Source: an uncultured Anaerolineae bacterium (lineage in GTDB: Bacteria > Chloroflexota > Anaerolineae > Anaerolineales > Villigracilaceae). Taken from it: a DNA stretch of 36,553 nt. Position 1 is the stretch's first letter. Each line of letters begins with the position of its first letter. A program made the position numbers and the translations under genes. The stretch is from assembly GCA_903854805.1 (NCBI GenBank), contig CAINXK010000517.1, positions 1 to 36,553 of the forward strand. Direction: 5' to 3'. Of this stretch, positions 30,186-36,553 are shown one piece after another. The notes under the pieces were generated by a model. That model did not search any database. It saw only the letters and a program-made list of their open reading frames with translations, and was not told where the DNA came from.

Positions 30186-31742
30186 TCAAGCTGTTTTTCG
30201 CTTATAAGCGCGCCAGGTTACCGCCCACTCATCCGGATTATCAAAGGCTTCGTGGTTGATCTTGTGCCCGGTGCTATTATGCGGCGCAGAATGAATGGTT
30301 TCTGGACTATTGTAGGCTTCGTCAACAATATACCTGAGAATGGCAACAAATTCATCCAGATCAGCCATGGAGTAAGATTCGGTCGGTTCAAGCGTCATTG
30401 GCTCAGGCACAACATAGGGATGATGGCTGGTCCAATAATGGGTGCCAAAATCGGCGGCGCGGAAACCAATTTCCTCAGAATGTACACCGGTTTCTCCGCT
30501 GAGCTGTTCCCAGCTGTAACGCACCTGCTCAATGCGGCGTTTACCGCGGGCATACGGAGCGCTGACGCCACGGATCTCGAGCACCTTTTTGAGTAAATAA
30601 TTATTATTCAACACGGCCAATTCGGCCACTTCACGCAAGCCATCCGCGCCGAGCGACATGATCCAGGCGTATGCTTTAAAAATATTTTGAGTCACACCAT
30701 ACCACGGACGGGTTTTACCAACACTTTGAGCGCGGTCGAAATCGAGATAATATTTTTGACCGTCAAACTCAACAGTCGGTTTCGGTAAAAATGGCACAAG
30801 CGCTGGAGAAACACCACAAGCACCCGCTGCCGGACCACCACAACCATGCGGAGTTGAAAAAGTCTTATGCAAATTAAAGTGGCACAGATCAAAACCTGCA
30901 TCGCGGGCGCGGGTAATTCCCAAAATACCGTTGGCATTAGCCTGGTCATGAACACATAAACCACCCACGGCATGCACCGCCTCGACAAACTCCTGGATCC
31001 GTGGGTTAAAAATACCCGTATCTTCTGGATTGGTTACAAACATGGCTGCAGTCCGCTCTGAAACTGCAGATTTAAAAGCCGCCAGATCTGGATAGCCATC
31101 TGAATCAGGGTATATGGTGATTACCTTGTAACCCGCCACCTTGGCGCAAGCCGCATTAGACGGATGCGAGAAAATCGTCGTGATCACCTCGTCCCGCTGG
31201 CTGCCTTCGCCTCGCGATTCATGGTAGGCGCGCACCATCGCCACGTTGGCATAAATTGCCGCCGAACCGGCACCGGGCTGCAGGCTGAAACGCTCCATCC
31301 CCGAAATCTCTTTCAGGCATTGTTCCAGCTGCCACATGACTTCCAAAATACCCTGTACAGTCGATTCGTCTTGCAAAGGATGCAAGTCTGCTAATTTATG
31401 AGAGCGCGCCAGTTGGTCGTTAACTTTGGGGCTGTACTTCATCGTGCAAGTACCCTGACCAATATCTATATTTAAATCCACGCCCAGGTTTTCCTGGGAA
31501 AGCCGGGCATAATGTCTCAGAACATGAAGTTGGGCCATTTCTGGCAAGGCAGGCGCGATTTTTCGGCGCAATCCATCAGGCAGGCGCGCCGCTACATCGC
31601 CAACTTCCTGGACGATCCCGGCTTCCACTTCGGGCACAAGCACGCCGCGCGCGCCTGGTTGACTCAGTTCAAAAATCACAGGCTCATCCCAACTCGCCTG
31701 GTGAAAACGTCTGGGCATTGGCTTGGGGGCAACTGGTTTCAT
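30186..31742 (-). CDS. gcvPB: Glycine dehydrogenase (decarboxylating) subunit 2
   Basis: A 518-residue PLP enzyme. Lys293 in CHFNLHKTFSTPHGCGGP is the Schiff-base lysine, and HDQANANGI (265-273) supplies the cofactor-binding Asp. Together with GcvPA it forms the P-protein that decarboxylates glycine and passes the aminomethyl group to lipoyl-GcvH. The start overlaps the gcvPA stop (ATGA) with AGGAGGTG upstream, so the two subunits are coupled. GcvT, GcvH and the lipoamide dehydrogenase are not in the window. Length is normal. Confidence 0.96.
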   Translation of the reverse strand: MKPVAPKPMPRRFHQASWDEPVIFELSQPGARGVLVPEVEAGIVQEVGDVAARLPDGLRRKIAPALPEMAQLHVLRHYARLSQENLGVDLNIDIGQGTCTMKYSPKVNDQLARSHKLADLHPLQDESTVQGILEVMWQLEQCLKEISGMERFSLQPGAGSAAIYANVAMVRAYHESRGEGSQRDEVITTIFSHPSNAACAKVAGYKVITIYPDSDGYPDLAAFKSAVSERTAAMFVTNPEDTGIFNPRIQEFVEAVHAVGGLCVHDQANANGILGITRARDAGFDLCHFNLHKTFSTPHGCGGPAAGACGVSPALVPFLPKPTVEFDGQKYYLDFDRAQSVGKTRPWYGVTQNIFKAYAWIMSLGADGLREVAELAVLNNNYLLKKVLEIRGVSAPYARGKRRIEQVRYSWEQLSGETGVHSEEIGFRAADFGTHYWTSHHPYVVPEPMTLEPTESYSMADLDEFVAILRYIVDEAYNSPETIHSAPHNSTGHKINHEAFDNPDEWAVTWRAYKRKTA

Positions 31743-33130
31743 TTCAACACCTCCTGCAAAGTAGCCACCAACCGGTCAATATCCGCCTGGCTGTGGATCT
31801 CGGTCACGGCATACAGCGCACACTGCCCCAGCATGGGAAATTCGCTGCTTAAATCTTTGCCACCAAAAATCCCTTTTTTCAATAGTTTTTGCTGAATACT
31901 GGCAACCGTCTGGCCTGTGCCGTTAAAGTCAACCACAAATTCTTTGAAGTGGATCCCATCAAACGGGAGCCTGACCCCTGGGACCTGTTTTAGTTTCCGG
32001 ATCGCATACTCCACCCGCTGCATGATCCGTTCACCGATCTCGACCATACCCTGTGGACCCATCAGCGCGAGATAAACTCCCGCTGTTATACCCCACAAAG
32101 CGGAAGCAGTGCCCACCCATTCCTTACCTTCTTCTCGCTGAGCAAAGGATGTGCGTTCATAAGCCACATCGCCAAAACCATATTCACCTTCCACCACAGT
32201 GGAAGAAACGCCAAACAGACGCGATGGAAACTCCAATACAAATTTGGGGTCATCCTGGGTGGCAATATAACCGGCATGACCGCCGCCATATAGCATGTGC
32301 ATTCCCAGCGCCTGAATATCACCACACACAATATCAGCACCATATTCCACCGGCGGGTTGATAACGCCCAATGAAATTGGGTCTGCATAAACGACACACA
32401 GAGCGCCGTTTTCATGCGCAATGCGGGCAATCTCTGCCGCCTGTGTTTCAATTAATCCAAGGCTGGATGGGTTTTCAAAATATACAGCGGCAGTATTATG
32501 GGAAATCCTGGATTTCAGATCAGCCAGATCTACCAGGCCAGAAGAAGACTCAAAGTTTAACAACCCCAGCAACAGCTGAGGCCGAGTGTAATCACTCACC
32601 TTCGAAAACCGATCTGCATCAATGGTCCCGCAGATCAAGACCTCAGAACGCCCCGTAATCCGTCCAGCCATTAAAAGCGCAGTGCCTGCCGCCTGGAAGC
32701 CATCGTAATTGGGCACATTGACAACGTCCATGTTTAGCAGTTCGCCCATCATCGATTCGTATTCAAAAAGCGCCTGGAAGCGCCCTTTATCTTCGTAGGG
32801 CTCGCCCGCATAAGCAGTCAGAAATTCGCCACGCGAATTAATCTCGTCACAAACGGCAGGAACATGGTGTTGGTAGCAACCTCCGCCCAGGAAGCTCAGG
32901 GCATCGCGGGTACTAGTATTTTTCCCCAACAAACCTTCAAAATGACGGACAAGCTCAGCCTCTGAAAGAAAAGGAGCCGGTAAATTTAACTTGCCCTTAA
33001 ATCGGATGCTTTCTGGAATATCAACAAAAAACTCATCCACGCTTTGAGCGTTCACCGCTTTGAGCATAAGCTCTTTAACAGACGGAATTGAGTTGGGGAT
33101 GTATGGATAGACAACAGGTTTGTCTGGCAT
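31739..33130 (-). CDS. gcvPA: Glycine dehydrogenase (decarboxylating) subunit 1
   Basis: A 463-residue PLP-fold subunit with the P1 hallmarks YIPNSIPSVKELMLKAV at the N-terminus, FLGGGCYQHHVPAVCDEI (about 83-100) and TAYAGEPYEDKGRFQALFEYE. It lacks the Schiff-base lysine carried by subunit 2. Its ribosome binding site (AAGGA) is embedded in the last codons of the upstream sugar permease, and only four bases separate the two genes, so there is no room for a glycine riboswitch or dedicated promoter. This places it in the sugar-transporter transcription unit (inference from spacing). Confidence 0.96.
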   Translation of the reverse strand: MPDKPVVYPYIPNSIPSVKELMLKAVNAQSVDEFFVDIPESIRFKGKLNLPAPFLSEAELVRHFEGLLGKNTSTRDALSFLGGGCYQHHVPAVCDEINSRGEFLTAYAGEPYEDKGRFQALFEYESMMGELLNMDVVNVPNYDGFQAAGTALLMAGRITGRSEVLICGTIDADRFSKVSDYTRPQLLLGLLNFESSSGLVDLADLKSRISHNTAAVYFENPSSLGLIETQAAEIARIAHENGALCVVYADPISLGVINPPVEYGADIVCGDIQALGMHMLYGGGHAGYIATQDDPKFVLEFPSRLFGVSSTVVEGEYGFGDVAYERTSFAQREEGKEWVGTASALWGITAGVYLALMGPQGMVEIGERIMQRVEYAIRKLKQVPGVRLPFDGIHFKEFVVDFNGTGQTVASIQQKLLKKGIFGGKDLSSEFPMLGQCALYAVTEIHSQADIDRLVATLQEVLK

Positions 33131-33134
33131 AAAA

Positions 33135-34055
33135 TTATTCCTTGATACCGGTCATTGAAATACCTTCGATGAAAGTCTTCTGTCCGAAGAAGAACATGAT
33201 CAGAATTGGCAAGACCACGATGGTACTAACTGCCATGAGATAAGGATAGGCATTACTGATGGTGCTGTTGAACATCATTGAGCGACGCATGTTCTCCACC
33301 CCCAATGCCAGCACCAATTTGGACTGGTCGTGAACGTAAATTAGGGGACCCAAATAGTCGTTCCATGCGCCGATAAAGGAAAACAAAGCTACCACCGTCA
33401 GCGCTGGTCTAGAAAGTGGCAGGACGATCCGAAAGAGAATATCGAATTCGTTGGCACCGTCAATGCGGGCCGCATCCGAAAGTTCAGATGGCAAAGTCAT
33501 AAAGAACTGCCGAAGCATGAATATATAGAATGGGCTGCCAAAAAACGCTGGCACAATCAATGGCAGGAAACTATCGATCCAGCCAAATCTTTTAAAAATC
33601 ATAAACAGTGGCACCATCTGGACTTGAAACGGAACCATCATGGTTGCCAGACATAGATAAAAGAGCGTATCGCGACCCGGCCACTTCAGACGGCTGAAAC
33701 CATAAGCCACAAATGCCGATGAGATCACTGTTCCAAACGTTGCGGGAATGGCATAACGCACTACGGTATTGAAAACATACGTGTTGAAGGGCTGGCTGGA
33801 CCATGCATTTTTAAAATTTTCCCAATAAGCCGGGCTGGGAAACCAGATGGGTGGTACAACATACACTTGGGAATCGTTTTTGAGCGCCGATGTAATCATC
33901 CAGAAAAATGGCAGGATGTAGGTGACCGTCAATAAAATCAAGACAACGTACTTCAATATTTCCGCCGCCCAGCCAAGCGGAGTCAATTTGCGCATACGAT
34001 CAAACTCATTGGATGCGCTCTTACCTATTGCTGTAATCGGTGCGTGGATATTCAT
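33135..34055 (-). CDS. Carbohydrate ABC transporter permease (MalG type)
   Basis: A 306-residue inner-membrane protein with about six helices and the EAA-loop DAARIDGANEFDILFRIVLP near residue 200, the contact site for the ATPase. The region ALKNDSQVYVVPPIWFPSP after the first helix is typical of CUT1 family MalG/LacG/UgpE permeases. It pairs with the MalF-type permease 12 bp upstream. GAGGAG precedes the ATG. The sugar cannot be read from sequence; a beta-galactoside is possible from the lacZ gene in the same run. Confidence 0.94.
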   Translation of the reverse strand: MNIHAPITAIGKSASNEFDRMRKLTPLGWAAEILKYVVLILLTVTYILPFFWMITSALKNDSQVYVVPPIWFPSPAYWENFKNAWSSQPFNTYVFNTVVRYAIPATFGTVISSAFVAYGFSRLKWPGRDTLFYLCLATMMVPFQVQMVPLFMIFKRFGWIDSFLPLIVPAFFGSPFYIFMLRQFFMTLPSELSDAARIDGANEFDILFRIVLPLSRPALTVVALFSFIGAWNDYLGPLIYVHDQSKLVLALGVENMRRSMMFNSTISNAYPYLMAVSTIVVLPILIMFFFGQKTFIEGISMTGIKE

Positions 34056-34067
34056 TTTACTCCTCGC

Positions 34068-34970
34068 CTATCGCTCCCCGCCATAATATACCCAGCGGGC
34101 TGAACTCTTGAACAGCATAAATGTGAATAGAATGATAACGAGAAATAACAACCAGGCCATGGCCGAAGCCTTACCCATGCGCAAGTAAGCAAACGCATTA
34201 CGGTACAGGTATAGGGCATAGAATTCGGTTGAATTGCTGGGGCCACCGCCAGTCAGCAACCAGGGCAGGGTGAAATTTTGAAAGCCATCGATAAAACCCA
34301 TGATCAGGTTAAAAAGGATGACCGGAGTGCACATAGGAATGGTGATATTCCAGAATTTTTGAAGTGCATTGGCGCCATCCATCGTTGCGGCCTCATATAG
34401 TGAGCGCGGCACATCCTGCAGAGTCGCCAGAAAAATGACAATGGCATTACCTTGGGCCCACATATAGATCATGATAAGCGATGGTTTCGCCAGATCCGGA
34501 CTGGATAGAAAGGGGATCACCTGTAGACCAAGCCCCTGGAAGACTGAATTGATAGCCCCAAATTGAATGTTGAGCAGAAACTGCCAGACAACCGCTACCA
34601 CCACTGTTGGCACGATAGCCGGAAAAAAGAAAATCGCCCTGAAGAATGGTCTGCCGGCGATTTTCGTATTAAGCAGCGCTCCCATCAAAAATGCAGAAAT
34701 CACACCCATCGGGGCGCTTAATAACACATAATAAAGCGTGTTGTAAATAACTGTATAAAACTGTGGGTCATCCGTGAACAACTCAATATAATTATTCCAG
34801 CCGATCCAGACCGCGGGGCGCAGCAGATCATACCTGGTAAAACTATAATAGAGTGATGATATGAGTGGATAGGCAGTCCAAAGTACAAATCCTACCAACC
34901 AGGGTGAAATAAAAAGCAATCCCACCATCAGATCGCGCCGGGCAAATTTACTCGAAATTTTATTAGACAT
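34068..34970 (-). CDS. Carbohydrate ABC transporter permease (MalF type)
   Basis: A 300-residue inner-membrane protein with six expected helices. The EAA-loop is EAATMDGANALQKFWNITIP, and the N-terminal RRDLMVGLLFISPWLVGFVLW is typical of CUT1 MalF/LacF/UgpA permeases. ATG 34970 was chosen over an upstream in-frame start because AAGGA lies a few bases before it, while the longer frame begins inside the intergenic hairpin. No ATPase gene accompanies the system, as is common in CUT1 clusters that share an MsmK/UgpC-type ATPase encoded elsewhere. Confidence 0.94.
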   Translation of the reverse strand: MSNKISSKFARRDLMVGLLFISPWLVGFVLWTAYPLISSLYYSFTRYDLLRPAVWIGWNNYIELFTDDPQFYTVIYNTLYYVLLSAPMGVISAFLMGALLNTKIAGRPFFRAIFFFPAIVPTVVVAVVWQFLLNIQFGAINSVFQGLGLQVIPFLSSPDLAKPSLIMIYMWAQGNAIVIFLATLQDVPRSLYEAATMDGANALQKFWNITIPMCTPVILFNLIMGFIDGFQNFTLPWLLTGGGPSNSTEFYALYLYRNAFAYLRMGKASAMAWLLFLVIILFTFMLFKSSARWVYYGGER

Positions 34971-34989
34971 TGATTCCTTCCCGGTTTGT

Positions 34990-35026
34990 TTGGGGAGGCT
35001 TCCGCGCAAGCGTGGAGCCTCCCCAA
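34990..35026 (-). other. Strong intergenic hairpin between binding protein and permease genes
   Basis: TTGGGGAGGCT at 34990-35000 is perfectly complementary to AGCCTCCCCAA at 35016-35026, and after one bulged T six more pairs (CCGCGC with GCGTGG) close on a tiny loop. No T-run follows on the minus strand, so it is not a full terminator. It probably stabilises the upstream binding-protein mRNA or attenuates the permease genes, as seen between malE and malF in other bacteria. Confidence 0.75.
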
Positions 35027-35059
35027 TTGCATCTTTAGTACCAGGGCAAAGCCGTGGAA

Positions 35060-36457
35060 TTAAGCGCCGAAACCAGCGTTTTTATATTCCTTCTCACAGC
35101 GTGATTGGAATTCAGCCGCGGCATCCTTGCCGGTCATCTTCCCACGATTAACATCATCGGTCAGTTGATCATAGTTTGTCTGAACGAAGGAACTGATCGG
35201 GCAGGAAATGGCGGCCTGCATATCAGTGGCGTCCTTAACAGACTGGAAGTAAAAGTCCAGGCCAGGGAATGCCTTCGGATCGGCTTTATCCAGGTATGGT
35301 TTGTAAGCCGGGAGCCAGCCCAATTCTTTAAAGATCTTGTCACAGACCTCATCGGTTGTAAGGAATTCAGAAAACTTGAAGCCAGCTTCGGCCTTTTTAG
35401 CGCCTTTGAAGAAAGTCACATAATGGCCACCGGTACCCTGTACCTTTTCACCGCGACGCTCATCTGGCACAGGAATCCAGCTGGCACGGTTGTACTTGGC
35501 AACTTCCGGTTTTTGGGCCTGGGTCTCACCAGGGTGCCAGTAACCTTCAATGATCATGGCCTGAACTTCGGCGTTAAACGAGCCGCCCCAGGTTTCGTTG
35601 GCTGCCACCTGGCGCATCCCAGACATTTTATCCACACCAACTATCTTGTAGAATTCGGCATAGGTATCGAATGCACTGGCCATCCCGTCATTGGCAAGGT
35701 TAAATTTTCCTGCTTCAGGATCGAACCACTTAAAGCCCCAGGAACGGGCCGCCAGGAAGCCATCAGATACTGCGCTACCTTCTGCATCCATCGGGTCCAG
35801 GCCTATTGACTGCAGGTTTCCTGCGGTATCAAATTTCGTAAGCGCCTTATGCCAGTCAAGCGTTTCATTCCATGTGACAGGCGGTTTATTCGGATCGAGA
35901 CCAGCGGCTTCCACCATGCGCGTGTTATAGTCCATGCCAAACCGGACGAAACATTCCAGGGTGGGGACACCGTACTGTTTGCCTTTATAGTAACCGCCGT
36001 CCCAGTTGCCAGAAATGAAATCAGCCTGCTTGATGACGGCACTCTTTGAAACCCAATCGCCAATATCAACACAGACGTCACGCGCAAACAAGTCCAGATA
36101 AGAAACATTGGATGCAATATCTGGAGGCGTACCAGCAGCCAGCGCGGTAAGCAAAACCTCATCAGAGATGCTTGGTTTCATCTCGACATCATTGCTACCC
36201 ATCAATTCCTTATACTTGGCCATCTGCTTGAACGAGCCAAACATCGGCACCAGCTCGCCCCAACCAACCCACCACTGAACTGCGTCAGTATTGACAGGAG
36301 CAGGAACGGTTGGCTTGACTTCGCCCTCTGCTGCTGGTTGGTCAGGTACAATCGGCTTGCTGGGTGCGCAAGCCGCCAATACACCGACACCAACAGATAG
36401 GGACGCCACCTTAAGAAAATCACGGCGGGTTAGACCCTTATTCGATTGCTGCTGCAT
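35060..36457 (-). CDS. Extracellular sugar-binding lipoprotein of an ABC transporter
   Basis: A 465-residue solute-binding protein of the MalE/UgpB (family 1) type. The N-terminus carries a twin-arginine motif (TRRDFLK, Arg11-Arg12), a hydrophobic stretch and a lipobox LAAC with Cys30, so it is likely exported folded and lipid-anchored. A Ser/Pro/Glu-rich linker follows to about residue 55. Later segments such as ISDEVLLTALAAGTPPDIA and EGYWHPGETQAQKP fit a family-1 binding protein; Trp and Tyr are abundant, as expected for sugar stacking. AAGGAGA precedes the ATG. It begins the long minus-strand gene run. Confidence 0.94.
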   Translation of the reverse strand: MQQQSNKGLTRRDFLKVASLSVGVGVLAACAPSKPIVPDQPAAEGEVKPTVPAPVNTDAVQWWVGWGELVPMFGSFKQMAKYKELMGSNDVEMKPSISDEVLLTALAAGTPPDIASNVSYLDLFARDVCVDIGDWVSKSAVIKQADFISGNWDGGYYKGKQYGVPTLECFVRFGMDYNTRMVEAAGLDPNKPPVTWNETLDWHKALTKFDTAGNLQSIGLDPMDAEGSAVSDGFLAARSWGFKWFDPEAGKFNLANDGMASAFDTYAEFYKIVGVDKMSGMRQVAANETWGGSFNAEVQAMIIEGYWHPGETQAQKPEVAKYNRASWIPVPDERRGEKVQGTGGHYVTFFKGAKKAEAGFKFSEFLTTDEVCDKIFKELGWLPAYKPYLDKADPKAFPGLDFYFQSVKDATDMQAAISCPISSFVQTNYDQLTDDVNRGKMTGKDAAAEFQSRCEKEYKNAGFGA

Positions 36458-36504
36458 ATTTATCTCCTTGGTAAAATTTTCTTGTTGATTACTATCAGTT
36501 TTCG

Positions 36505-36533
36505 AATCACAGTTATCTGAAAATATTGTGATT
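36505..36533. promoter_or_regulatory. Inverted repeat upstream of the binding-protein gene
   Basis: AATCACA (36505-36511) and TGTGATT (36527-36533) are perfect 7-bp inverted repeats separated by 15 bp, about 50-75 bp upstream of the start codon. This could be a regulator site or part of the promoter region; the window ends 20 bp further on. No clear -35/-10 pair was assigned. Confidence 0.35.
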
Positions 36534-36553
36534 TCTTTAAAAAATGTTTATAA

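Noticed and set aside
33126..33140. Glycine riboswitch before gcvPA
   Set aside because: Only four bases separate the permease stop and gcvPA start, so there is no space for one.
35105..35809. 234-codon plus-strand open frame opposite the sugar-binding protein
   Set aside because: Shadow of a real gene; no ribosome binding site or family signature.

Overview
The window looks like a chromosomal segment of a Chloroflexota bacterium, probably Anaerolineae-like. This is an inference from gene content: split glycine dehydrogenase (gcvPA/gcvPB), a PIG-V-type mannosyltransferase, a COG3199-type NAD kinase relative, a large PAS/GAF/HD-GYP regulator, MalFG-type sugar permeases without a local ATPase, and a Tat-type lipoprotein. 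Base composition is moderate and coding density is high. No rRNA, tRNA or CRISPR array was seen. The only mobile-element trace is a probable transposase C-terminus cut by the left edge.

Layout: (1) 1-528, transposase tail and 304 bp without a recognisable gene. (2) 529-4604, minus strand: methyltransferase, DinB-like protein, PIG-V-like glycosyltransferase, DedA protein, and a one-helix membrane protein with an internally duplicated soluble part. (3) 4707-8717, minus strand: a 1336-residue response regulator (REC, four PAS, three GAF, HD-GYP). (4) 8990-17069, plus strand: ABC-F ATPase; a block of quinate-dehydrogenase-like protein, nucleotidyltransferase, PAP2 phosphatase and acyltransferase; then a histidine-ammonia-lyase-type enzyme and an esterase, closed by a 15-bp-stem terminator. 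(5) 17225-20511, plus strand: a Fur-family regulator followed by cbiM-cbiQ-cbiO, an ECF transporter for Co, Ni or a similar metal. (6) 20623-20656, a bidirectional terminator between convergent units. (7) 20670-22210, minus strand: metK under a promoter, SAM-I riboswitch and intrinsic terminator. (8) 22237-36457, minus strand: ten tightly packed genes, namely sugar-binding lipoprotein, two permeases, gcvPA, gcvPB, NAD-kinase-like protein, SDR oxidoreductase, GH2 beta-galactosidase, divergent GroEL-like chaperonin and a six-bladed Asp-box propeller.

How they fit together: the long minus-strand block puts sugar uptake, beta-galactoside hydrolysis and redox enzymes in line with the glycine cleavage P-protein. 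Its last three genes overlap (lacZ/chaperonin by 11 bp, chaperonin/propeller by 1 bp). The chaperonin keeps two ATPase aspartates but by my hand alignment has His at the position of GroEL Asp398, and it has lost the aromatic residues of the substrate-binding groove. This is the most unusual item here. The fur-cbiMQO unit has only 37 bp between regulator and transporter and no room for a cobalamin riboswitch, which suggests metal-responsive control by the Fur-type protein. Several genes were given shorter or alternative starts (GTG, TTG or internal ATG) on ribosome-binding-site evidence; these are noted per gene.
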